Assembly (NCBI RefSeq): GCF_026212465.1
Contig: NC_080062.1
Location: 13,345,524 to 13,409,523, forward strand
Length of the DNA: 64,000 nucleotides
Reading direction: 5' to 3'
From: Amaranthus tricolor
Lineage: Eukaryota; Streptophyta; Magnoliopsida; Caryophyllales; Amaranthaceae
Each line of letters starts with the position of its first letter. Within the stretch, counting starts at the first letter, position 1. The translations under genes and the position numbers were made by a program. The notes under the pieces are model-generated. The model did not search any database, was not told where the DNA came from, and saw only the letters and a program-made list of their open reading frames with translations. Positions 26,212 through 36,226 of this stretch are shown in pieces.

Positions 26212-29200
26212 TTCATTCTTCATCGTTCGTTCTACAATGCTCAATGATCCTTGTTCATTCTTCATCGTTCATTCATTATTGATCATTGATCCTTGTTCAT
26301 TCTTCATCGTTCATTCTACAATGCTCATTGATCCTTGTTCATTCTTCATCGTTCATTGTTCATTGATCATTGATCCTTGTTCATTCTTCATCGTTCATTC
26401 TTCAATAATCATTGATCCTTGTTCATTCTACATCGTTCATTCTACAACGCTCAATGATCCTTGTTCATTCTTCATCGTTTATTCATTATTAATCATTGAT
26501 CCTTGTTCATTCTTCATCGTTCATTCTACAATGCCCATTGATCCTTGTTCATTCTTCATCGTTCATTGTTCATAGATAATTGATCCTTGTTCATTCTTTA
26601 TCGTTCATTCTTCAATGATCATTGAACCTTGTTCATTCTTCGTCGTTAATTCTTCAATGATCTTTGATCCTTGTTCATTCTTCATCGTTCATTCTTCAAT
26701 GATCATTAATCCTTGTTCATTCTTCATCATTCATTCATTATTGATCATTGCTACTTGTTCATTCTTCATCATTCATTCTACAATGCTCATTGATCCTTGT
26801 TCATTCTTCATTGTTCATTCATTTTTGATCATTGATCCTTGTTCATTCTTCATCGTTCATTCTACAAAGATCATTGCTCCTTGTTCATTCTTCATCGTTC
26901 ATTCTTCAATGATCATTGATCCTTTTTCTTTCTTCATCGTTCATTCTTCATTGATCATTGATCCTTGTTCCTTCTTCATCGTTCATTCTTCAAAGATGAT
27001 TGATCCTTGTTCATTCGTCATTGTTCATTCATTATTGATCATTGATCCTTGTTCATTCTTCATCGTTCATTTTCAATGATCATTGCTCCTTGTTCATTCT
27101 TCATCGTTCATTCTACAATGCTCATGGATCCTTGTTCATTCTTCATCATTCATTCTTCAATGATCATTGATCCTTGTTCATTCTTCATTGTTCATTGTTC
27201 ATTGATCAATGATCCTTGTTCATTCTTCATCGTTCATTCTTCAATCATCATTGATCCTTGTTAATTCTTCATTGATAATTGATCCTTGTTAATTCTTAAT
27301 CGTTCATTCTTCAATGATCATTGAACCGTGTTCATTCTTCGTTGTTCATTCTTCAATGATCATTGATCCTTGTTCATTCTTCATCGTTCATTCTTCTATA
27401 ATCATTGATCCTTGTTCATTCTACATCGTTCATTCTACAATGCTCAATGATCCTTCTTCATTCTTCATCCTTCATTCATTATTGATCATTGATCCTTGTT
27501 AATTCTTCATCGTTCATTCTACAATGCTCATTGATCCTTGTTCATTCTTCATTGTTCATTGTTCATTGACGATTGATCCTTGTTCATTCTTTATTGTTCA
27601 TTCTTCAATGATCATTGATCCTTGTTCATTCTTCGTCGTTCATTCTTCAATGATCATTGATCCTTGTTCATTCTTCATCGTTCATTCTTCAATGATCATT
27701 GATCCTTGTTCATTCTTCATCGTTCATTCTTCTATAATCATTGATCCTTGTTCATTCTACATCGTTCATTCTACAATGCTCAATGATCCTTGTTCATTCT
27801 TCATCCTTCATTCATTATTGATCATTGATCCTTGTTCATTCTTCATCGTTCCTTCTACAATGCTCATTGATCCTTGTTAATTCTTCATTGTTCATTGTTC
27901 ATTGATAATTGATACTTGTTCATTCTTTATTGTTCATTCTTCAATGATCATTGAACCTTGTTCATTCTTCGTCGTTCATTCTTCAATGATCATTGATCCT
28001 TGTTCATTCTTCATCGTTCATTCTTCAATGATCATTGATCCTTGTTCATTCTTCATCATTCATTCATTATTGATCATTGCTCCTTGTTCATTCTTCATCG
28101 TTCATTCTACAATGCTCATTGATCCTTGTTCATTCATTATTGATCATTGATCCTTGTTCATTCTTCATCGTTCATTCTACAATGATTATTGCTCCTTGTT
28201 CATTCTTCATCGTTCATTCTACAATGCTCATTGATCCATGTTCATTCTTCATCGTTCATTCATTATTGATCATTGATTCTTATTCATTTTTCATCGTTCA
28301 TTCTACAATGCTCATTGATCCTTGTTCATTCTTCATCGTTCATTCTTCAATGATCATTGATCCTTGTTCATTCTTCATCGTTCATTCTACAATGCTCATT
28401 GATCCTTGTTCATTCTTCATTGTTCATTGTTCATTAATAATTGATCCTTGTTCATTCTTTATTGTTCATTCTTCAATGATCATTGAACCTTGTTCATTCT
28501 TCGTCGTTCATTCTTCAATGATCATCCTTGTTCATTCTTCATCGTTCATTCTTCAATGATCATTGATCCTTGTTCATTCTTCATCATTCATTCATTTTTT
28601 ATCATTGCTCCTTGTTCATTCTTTATCATTCATTCTACAATGCTCGTTGATCCTTGTTCATTCTTCATTGTTCATTCATTATTGATCATTGATCCTTGTT
28701 CATTCTTCATCGTTCATTCTACAATGATCATTGCTCCTTGTTCATTCTTCATCGTTCATTCTACAATGCTCATTGATCCTTGTTCATTCTTCACCGTTCA
28801 TTCTTCAATGATCATTGATCCTTGTTCATTCTTCATCATTCATTCATTATTGATCATTGCTCCTTGTTCATTCTTCATCGTTCATTCTACAATGCTCATT
28901 GATCCTTGTTCATTCTTCATCGTTCATTCTACAATGATCATTGCTCCTTGTTCATTCTTCATCGTTCATTCTACAATGCTCATTGATCCTTGTTCATTTT
29001 TCAACGTTCATTGTTCATTGATCATTGATCCTTGTTCATTCTTCATCGTTCATTCTTCAATAATCATTGATCCTTGTTCATTCAACATCGTTCATTCTAC
29101 AATGCTCAATGATCCTTGCTCATTCTTCATCATTCATTCATTATTGATCATTGATCCTTGTTCATTCTTCATCGTTCATTCTACAATGCTCATTGATCCA

Positions 29201-29570
29201 TGTTCGTTCTTCATCGTTCATTCATTATTGATCATTGATTCTTATTCATTTTTCATCGTTCATTCTACAATGCTCATTGATCCTTGTTCATTCTTCATCG
29301 TTCATTCTTCAATGATCATTGATCCTTGTTCATTCTTCATCGTTCGTTCTACAATGCTCAATGATCCTTGTTCATTCTTCATCGTTCATTCATTATTGAT
29401 CATTGATCCTTGTTCATTCTTCATCGTTCATTCTACAATGCTCATTGATCCTTGTTCATTTTTCATCGTTCATTGTTTATTGATCATTGATCCTTGTTCT
29501 TTCTAAATCGTTCATTCTTCCATGATCATTGATCCTTATTCATTCTTCATCGTTCATTCTTCAATGATCA
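26212..29570 (+). repeat. HOR copy 6 (5' part deleted)
   Basis: Starts at unit position about 750 after the second deletion junction and then continues to the full unit end. Private changes are CAATCATCATTG near 27,243, CCTTCTTCATTC near 27,453 and TTGACGATTG near 27,567. These are not in copies 1 to 5 and arose after the last duplication of this copy. Confidence 0.8.
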
Positions 29571-31832
29571 TTGATCCTTGTTCATTCTTCAATGATCATT
29601 GATCCTTGTTCATTCTTCATCGTTCATTCTACAATGATCATTTCTCCTTGTTCATTCTTCATCGTTCATTCTACAATGCTCATTGATCCATGTTCATTCT
29701 TCATCGTTCATTCATTATTGATCATTGATTCTTATTCATTTTTCATCGTTCATTCTACAATGCTCATTGATCCTTGTTCATTCTTCATCGTTCATTGTTC
29801 ATTGATAATTGATCCTTGTTCATTCTTTATCGTTCAGTCTTCAATGATCATTGAACCTTGTTCATTCTTCGTCGTTCATTCTTCAATGATCATTGATCCT
29901 TGTTCATACTTCATCGTTCATTCTTCAATGATCATTGATCCTTGTTCATTCTTCATCATTCATTCATTATTGATCATTGCTCCTTGTTCATTCTTTATCA
30001 TTCATTCTACAATGCTCATTGATCCTTTTTTATTCTTCATCGTTCATTGTTTATTGATCATTGATCCTTGTTCTTTCTTCATCGTTCATTCTTCCATGAT
30101 CATTGATCCTTATTCATTCTTCATCGTTCATTCTTCAATGATCATTGATCCTTGTTCATTCTTCATCGTTCATTCTACAATGCTCATTGATCCATGTTCA
30201 TTCTTCATCGTTCATTCATTATTGATCATTGATTCTTATTCCTTTTTCATCGTTCATTCTACAATGCTCATTTATCCTTGTTCATTCTTCATCGTTCATT
30301 CTTCAATGATCATTGATCCTTGTTCATTCTTCATCGTTCGTTCTACAATGCTCAATGATCCTTGTTCATTCTTCATCGTTCATTCATTATTGATCATTGA
30401 TCCTTGTTCATTCTTCATCGTTAATTCTACAATGCTCATTGATCCTTGTTCATTCTTCATCGTTCATTGTTCATTGATCATTGATCCTTGTTCATTCTTC
30501 ATCGTTCATTCTTCAATAATCATTGATCCTTGTTCATTCTACATCGTTCATTCTACAACGCTCAATGATCCTTGTTCATTCTTCATCGTTTATTCATTAT
30601 TAATCATTGATCCTTGTTCATTCTTCATCGTTCATTCTACAATGCCCATTGATCCTTGTTCATTCTTCATCGTTCATTGTTCATAGATAATTGATCCTTG
30701 TTCATTCTTTATCGTTCATTCTTCAATGATCATTGAACCTTGTTCATTCTTCGTCGTTAATTCTTCAATGATCTTTGATCCTTGTTCATTCTTCATCGTT
30801 CATTCTTCAATGATCATTAATCCTTGTTCATTCTTCATCATTCATTCATTATTGATCATTGCTACTTGTTCATTCTTCATCATTCATTCTACAATGCTCA
30901 TTGATCCTTGTTCATTCTTCATTGTTCATTCATTTTTGATCATTGATCCTTGTTCATTCTTCATCGTTCATTCTACAAAGATCATTGCTCCTTGTTCATT
31001 CTTCATCGTTCATTCTTCAATGATCATTGATCCTTTTTCTTTCTTCATCGTTCATTCTTCATTGATCATTGATCCTTGTTCCTTCTTCATCGTTCATTCT
31101 TCAAAGATGATTGATCCTTGTTCATTCGTCATTGTTCATTCATTATTGATCATTGATCCTTGTTCATTCTTCATCGTTCATTTTCAATGATCATTGCTCC
31201 TTGTTCATTCTTCATCGTTCATTCTACAATGCTCATGGATCCTTGTTCATTCTTCATCATTCATTCTTCAATGATCATTGATCCTTGTTCATTCTTCATT
31301 GTTCATTGTTCATTGATCAATGATCCTTGTTCATTCTTCATCGTTCATTCTTCAATGATCATTGATCCTTGTTAATTCTTCATTGATAATTGATCCTTGT
31401 TAATTCTTAATCGTTCATTCTTCAATGATCATTGAACCGTGTTCATTCTTCGTTGTTCATTCTTCAATGATCATTGATCCTTGTTCATTCTTCATCGTTC
31501 ATTCTTCTATAATCATTGATCCTTGTTCATTCTACATCGTTCATTCTACAATGCTCAATGATCCTTGTTCATTCTTCATCCTTCATTCATTATTGATCAT
31601 TGATCCTTGTTAATTCTTCATCGTTCATTCTACAATGCTCATTGATCCTTGTTCATTCTTCATTGTTCATTGTTCATTGATGATTGATCCTTGTTCATTC
31701 TTTATTGTTCATTCTTCAATGATCATTGATCCTTGTTCATTCTTCGTCGTTCATTCTTCAATGATCATTGATCCTTGTTCATTCTTCATCGTTCATTCTT
31801 CAATGATCATTGATCCTTGTTCATTCTTCATC
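29571..31832 (+). repeat. HOR copy 7 (truncated at its 3' end)
   Basis: Follows the unit for about 2,260 bp and departs near 31,832 into a different block order containing TTGAATATTGATCC. It carries GATCATTTCTCC near 29,637, shared with copy 1 but not copies 2 to 4, and a private CGTTAATTCTAC near 30,419. The exit point and the sequence after it recur at 44.2 kb (offset 12,406), so the exit itself was duplicated. Confidence 0.8.
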
Positions 31833-31851
31833 ATTCATTCATTATTGATCA

Positions 31852-34800
31852 TTGCTCCTTGTTCATTCTTCATCGTTCATTCTACAATGCTCATTGATCC
31901 TTGTTCATTCATTATTGAATATTGATCCTTGTTCATTCTTCATCGTTCATTCTACAATGATTATTGCTCCTTGTTCATTCTTCATCGTTCATTCTACAAT
32001 GCTCATTGATCCATGTTCATTCTTCATCGTTCATTCATTATTGATCATTGATTCTTATTCATTTTTCATCGTTCATTCTACAATGCTCATTGATCCTTGT
32101 TCATTCTTCATCGTTCATTCTTCAATGATCATTGATCCTTGTTCATTCTTCATCGTTCGTTCTACAATGCTCATTGATCCATGTTCATTCTTCATCGTTC
32201 ATTCATTATTGATCTTTGATTCTTATTCATTTTTCATCGTTCATTCTATAATGCTCATTGATCCTTGTTCATTCTTCATCGTTCATTGTTCATTGATCAT
32301 TGATCCTTGTTCATTCTTCATCGTTCATTCTTCAATAATCCTTGATCCTTGTTCATTCTACATCGTTCATTCTACAATGCTCAATGATCCTTGTTCATTC
32401 TTCATCGTTCATTCATTATTGATCATTGATCCTTGTTCATTCTTCATCGTTCATTCTACAATGCTCATTGATCCTTGTTCATTCTTCATCGTTCATTGTT
32501 CATTGATAATTGATCCTTGTTCATTCTTAATCGTTCATTCTTCAATGATCATTGAACCTTGTTCATTCTTCATTGTTCATTGTTCATTGATAATTGATCC
32601 TTGTTCATTCTTTATTGTTCATTCTTCAATGATCATTGAACCTTGTTCATTCTTCGTCGTTCATTCTTCAATGATCATTGATCCTTGTTCATTCTTCTTC
32701 GTTCATTCTTCAATGATCATTGATCCTTGTTCATTCTTCATCATTCATTCATTATTGATCATTGCTCCTTGTTCATTCTTCATCGTTCATTCTACAATGC
32801 TCATTGTTCCTTGTTCATTTATTAGTGATCATTGATCCTTGTTCATTCTTCATCGTTCATTCTACAATGCTCATTGATCCTTGTTCATTCTTCATTGTTC
32901 ATTGTTCATTGATAATTGATCCTTGTTCATTCTTTATTGTTCATTCTTCAATGATCATTGAACCTTGTTCATTCTTCGTCGTTCATTCTTCAATGATCAT
33001 TGATCCTTGTTCATTCTTCATCGTTCATTCTTCAATGATCATTGATCCTTGTTCATTCTTCATCATTCATTCATTAATGATCATTGCTCCTTGTTCATTC
33101 TTCATCGTTCATTCTACAATGCTCATTGATCCTTGTTCATTCATTATTGATCATTGATCCTTGTTCATTCTTCATCGTTCATTCTACAATGATTATTGCT
33201 CCTTGTTCATTCTTCATCGTTCATTCTACAATGCTCATTGATCCATGTTCATTCTTCATCGTTCATTCATTATTGATCATTGATTCTTATTCATTTTTCA
33301 TCGTTCATTCTACAATGCTCATTGATCCTTGTTCATTCTTCATCGTTCATTCTTCAATGATCATTGATCCTTGTTCATTCTTCATCGTTCGTTCTACAAT
33401 GCTCATTGATCCATGTTCATTCTTCATCGTTCATTCATTATTGATCTTTAATTCTTATTCATTTTTCATCGTTCATTCTATAATGCTCATTGATCCTTGT
33501 TCATTCTTCATCGTTCATTGTTCATTGATCATTGATCCTTGTTCATTCTTCATCGTTCATTCTTCAATAATCATTGATCCTTGTTCATTCTACATCGTTC
33601 ATTCTACAATGCTCAATGATCCTTGTTCATTCTTCATCGTTCATTCATTATTGATCATTGATCCTTGTTCATTCTTCATCGTTCATTCTACAATGCTCAT
33701 TGATCCTTGTTCATTCTTCATTGTTCATTGTTCATTGATAATTGATCCTTGTTCATTCTTGATCGTTCATTCTTCAATGATCATTGAACCTTGTTCATTC
33801 TTCATTGTTCATTGTTCATTGATAATTGATCCTTGTTCATTCTTTATTGTTCATTCTTCAATGATCATTGAACCTTGTTCATTCTTCGTCGTTCATTCTT
33901 CAATGATCATTGATCCTTGTTCATTCTTCATCGTTCATTCTTCAATGATCATTGATCCTTGTTCATTCTTCATCATTCATTCATTATTGATCAATGCTCC
34001 TTGTTCATTCTTCATCGTTCATTCTACAATGCTCATTGATCCTTGTTCATTTATTATTGATCATTGATCCTTGTTCATTCTTCATCGTTCATTCTACAAT
34101 GCTCATTGATCCTTGTTCATTCTTCATCGTTCATTGTTCATTGATCATTGATCCTTGTTCATTCTTCATCGTTCATTCTTCAATAATCATTGATCCTTGT
34201 TCATTCTACATCGTTCATTCTACAATGCTCAATGATCCTTGTTCATTCTTCATCGTTCATTCATTATTGATCATTGATCCTTGTTCATTCTTCATCGTTC
34301 ATTCTACAATGCTCATTAATCCTTGTTCATTCTTCATCGTTCATTGTTCATTGATAATTGATCCTTGTTCATTCTTAATCGTTCATTCTACAATGATCAT
34401 TGATCCTTGTTCATTCTTCATCGTTCGTTCTACAATGCTCAATGATCCTTGTTCATTCTTCATCGTTCGTTCTACAATGCTCAATGATCCTTGTTCATTC
34501 TTCATCGTTCATTCATTATCTATCATTGATCCTTGTTCATTCTTCATCGTTCATTCTACAATGCTCATTGATCCTTGTTCATTCTTCATTGTTCATTGTT
34601 CATTGATAATTGATCCTTGTTCATTCTTTATTGTACATTCTTCAATGATCATTGAACCTTGTTCATTCTTCGTCGTTCATGCTTCAATGATCATTGATCC
34701 TTGTTCATTCTTCATCGTTCATTCTTCAATCATCATTGATCCTTGTTCATTCTTCATCATTCATTCATTATTGATCATTGCTCCTTGTTCATTCTTCATC

Positions 34801-35127
34801 ATTCATTCTACAATGCTTATTGATCCTTGTTCATTCATTATTGATCATTGATCCTTGTTCATTCTTCATCGTTCATTCTACAATGATCATTGCTCCTAGT
34901 TCATTCTTCATCGTTCATTCTACAATGCTCATTGATCCATGTTCATTCTTCATCGTTCATTCATTATTGATCATTGATTCTTATTCATTTTTCATCGTTC
35001 ATTCTACAATGCTCATTGATCCTTGTTCATTCTTCATCGTTCATTCTTCAATGATCATTGATCCTTGTTCATTCTTCATCGTTCGTTCTACAATGCTCAA
35101 TGATCCTTGTTAATTCTTCATCGTTCA
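31852..35127 (+). repeat. 910/322/784-class blocks before the LTR
   Basis: Dimer landmarks at 31852, 32762, 33084, 33994 and 34778 give blocks of 910, 322, 910 and 784 bp, all multiples of 14. The order parallels the first 3.3 kb of the window (offset 32,336 for 426-1,000, then 31,833 near 3.2 kb after local indels). It ends at the LTR insertion site in a monomer with TGTTAATTC, also present at the empty paralogous site near 3,278. Confidence 0.82.
35123..35127. repeat. Target-site duplication, left (GTTCA)
   Basis: GTTCA directly precedes the TG terminus of the insert and recurs directly after its CA terminus. The unoccupied paralogue near 3,290-3,300 has a single GTTCA at the matching place, which confirms these five bases as duplicated target sequence. 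Confidence 0.88.
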
Positions 35128-35226
35128 TGATGTGTAAACAAGACGAGAAACCTTGTTACAAAATGATAAGTTAAAGGGGTCACACGTTTTTTGGTATATT
35201 TTTTTAGTATGATCAGATTAGTTAGG

Positions 35227-35387
35227 GGAACTCTCACCCTAAACTTGAGGATATAACAAGGAGGAACACTCACTCACTTGTTTGGGTGTAGCTTAGATTA
35301 GGGAACTCTCACCAAATCGTCAACTACAAGCTTTAGTTTTAGGAACTCTCACTAAAACTCTAACTCTTCAAATTTGGAACACTCAAA
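35227..35387. repeat. Five degenerate GGAACWCTCAC motifs in the LTR
   Basis: Related 12-mers lie at 35227-35238 (GGAACTCTCACC), 35263-35274 (GGAACACTCACT), 35302-35313 (GGAACTCTCACC), 35342-35353 (GGAACTCTCACT) and 35376-35387 (GGAACACTCAAA), spaced 34 to 40 bp. If the LTR lies on the plus strand this would be a U3 enhancer-like array; if on the minus strand it is in R-U5 or the leader and reads GGTGAGAGTTCC. I do not recognise the motif. Confidence 0.75.
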
Positions 35388-35485
35388 TTTGGACAATTAA
35401 AATTGACTAAACACAAGTCAAGTTCAATAAACAAAACACAAGTTTTTTGGCAAATTTCTGGATTATCTTTTTCATTCACCAAAGT

Positions 35486-35501
35486 ATGCTATATATAGCA
35501 T
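35486..35501. promoter_or_regulatory. TATA-like 16-bp perfect palindrome
   Basis: ATGCTATATATAGCAT is identical on both strands and contains TATATATA, the only strong TATA-like element in the LTR. It could place the promoter in either orientation: about 360 bp from the left terminus or about 730 bp from the right. Promoter role is inferred from position and composition. Confidence 0.55.
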
Positions 35502-35940
35502 TCTTACATCAAATAATTACAACCTTTCACTTGCCTAAATAAATTCAACAAAAGAAAACAAAAAGACAGCAAAATAAAGGAGGATTAAGTGGCTAATCAA
35601 TGTCCACATTAATCTCCATTACACACACTTAAGACTAATTAAACAAAGCTTAAAACTAGGGAAGAAACAGCCAGCAATTAAACTCTTCACATGGCTCCTT
35701 CAAGTGTGCAGAGTAATGTCCAAAACAGCCCATTCATTTGCCTTGTAACGTCCCATTTACTCCTCCATTTAAGCTTCTTTATTCTTGCAATAACTCCTAA
35801 ATTAATCACTTGTAACCCCCAATTAAAGAGGTTAAATATTCAGTCAACTTAAGCCTTAAAACACGCCCAACATTCAGTTCATTTCAATGCTTCAAACTGC
35901 TAGCACTTGTGAAGGAATAACCGTGTAACTGCCACTTTAA

Positions 35941-35980
35941 TTGCTGCACATTTATTGCTATTGCTGCGCATTTATTGCTT
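35941..35980. repeat. 20-bp tandem repeat in the LTR
   Basis: TTGCTGCACATTTATTGCTA is followed directly by TTGCTGCGCATTTATTGCTT, 18 of 20 bases identical. GTAACTGCCACT and GTAACCGCCACT flank the pair, so a longer ancestral duplication may be involved. Short tandem repeats are common in the U3 of plant LTRs, which mildly supports the minus orientation. Confidence 0.75.
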
Positions 35981-35997
35981 GTAACCGCCACTCATTC

Positions 35998-36005
35998 ACA
36001 CGTGT
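35998..36005. promoter_or_regulatory. G-box-like palindrome ACACGTGT
   Basis: Contains CACGTG, the core bound by plant bZIP and bHLH factors. It lies in the part of the LTR that would be U3 if the element is on the minus strand. A six-base core in 1.1 kb can occur by chance, so function is speculative. Confidence 0.35.
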
Positions 36006-36172
36006 ATTGAAGCTTGAAAAACCCCCAATTACTTGATGCTTTCAACAAGGTTAATTACACTAAGTGAAGTGCAACCCCTTGTAAAAATTATTGGACCAAA
36101 ATCGTGCATAGGATTAAAGAAGGACTTGGACAAAAATAATTCCCTTGCATTGTTTTGGACTTGGATCTCACC

Positions 36173-36221
36173 TTGACCACTTGGACCATCTTGAACATTA
36201 GGACTTTGACCATATTGGTCA
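36173..36221. promoter_or_regulatory. W-box-like cores and terminal inverted motif
   Basis: TTGACC occurs at 36173-36178 and 36206-36211, matching the WRKY W-box core. The LTR ends TGACCA TAT TGGTCA (36207-36221), a 6-bp inverted repeat with a 3-bp spacer. TTGGAC is also repeated several times between 36,120 and 36,190. Regulation by WRKY factors is inference from the motif only. Confidence 0.4.
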
Positions 36222-36226
36222 GTTCA
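36222..36226. repeat. Target-site duplication, right (GTTCA)
   Basis: Second copy of GTTCA, after which the satellite resumes in phase with TTCATTATTGATCATTG. Removing the LTR and one GTTCA restores a normal monomer. Confidence 0.88.

Larger units (their letters stand above)
7600..31832 (+). repeat. 4,111-bp higher-order repeat array (seven copies)
   Basis: Single-copy landmarks recur with constant spacing. GGATCC lies at 9791, 13902, 18293, 22404, 24765, 27126 and 31237, giving intervals of 4111, 4391, 4111, 2361, 2361 and 4111. Many other rare variants (CGTTCAGTCTTC, TTCATACTTC, GATCCTTTTTTATTC, ACCGTGTTC, GATCATCCTTG) show the same spacing where present. The full unit fits 294 words of 14 bp less two small deletions (1 and 4 bp). 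Copies differ by only a few bases each, so amplification was recent. The period is not divisible by 3, which argues against coding. Confidence 0.93.
1..35127 (+). repeat. Satellite array, left arm (42-bp monomers)
   Basis: Unbroken head-to-tail tandem repeat with a 42-bp monomer, seen directly. A typical monomer splits into three related 14-bp words: TTGTTCATTCTTCA, TCGTTCATTCTTCA and ATGATCATTGATCC. Recurring variants change the second and third words: CTACAATGCTCATTG, CATTATTGATCATTG, GTTCATTGATAATTG and CTTCAATAATCATTG. The typical monomer has T 20, C 10, A 8, G 4, so GC is 33 percent and 71 percent of this strand is pyrimidine. Every monomer points the same way; I found no inverted block. 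No gene, tRNA or rRNA signature is visible. I do not recognise the family by name. A satellite with higher-order structure is certain; a centromeric role is only a possibility. Confidence 0.97.
35128..36221. mobile_element. Solo LTR of a retrotransposon, 1,094 bp
   Basis: The only non-satellite sequence here. It begins TGATGTGTAAAC and ends TTGGTCA, fitting the TG...CA termini of LTRs, and has a 5-bp target duplication on each side. No primer-binding site, polypurine tract, second LTR or gag-pol reading frame is present, so it most likely arose by recombination between the two LTRs of a full element. It is AT-rich, with a TATA-like palindrome, a run of GGAAC motifs and a 20-bp tandem repeat. 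Orientation is uncertain. I favour the minus strand because that gives a U3 of about 730 bp holding the G-box and W-box-like sites. Superfamily (Copia or Gypsy) cannot be decided without an internal region. Confidence 0.85.

Noticed and set aside
7600..31832. HOR array as an assembly artefact
   Set aside because: Copies carry private variants, one 280-bp duplication and a shared deletion, which a simple looped assembly would not create. Copy-number error cannot be excluded without reads.
1..35127. CRISPR array, because of short regular direct repeats
   Set aside because: There are no unique spacers between repeats: monomers abut directly, and there are no cas genes. The size and setting fit eukaryotic satellite DNA.
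35481..35580. AATAAA-like signals in the LTR as a firm polyadenylation site
   Set aside because: Several AATAAA-like words occur by chance in this AT-rich stretch, and orientation is not settled, so no site can be assigned.
35128..36221. DNA transposon or MITE as the identity of the insert
   Set aside because: There are no long terminal inverted repeats (only TGA...TCA), the target duplication is 5 bp, and the termini are TG...CA. An LTR fits better. The 6-bp inverted motif at the right end is internal to that terminus only.
35128..36221. A protein-coding gene or exon in the only unique sequence
   Set aside because: Stops are frequent in all frames, no long open frame exists and there is no codon-like structure. 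The unique sequence ends exactly at the target duplications.
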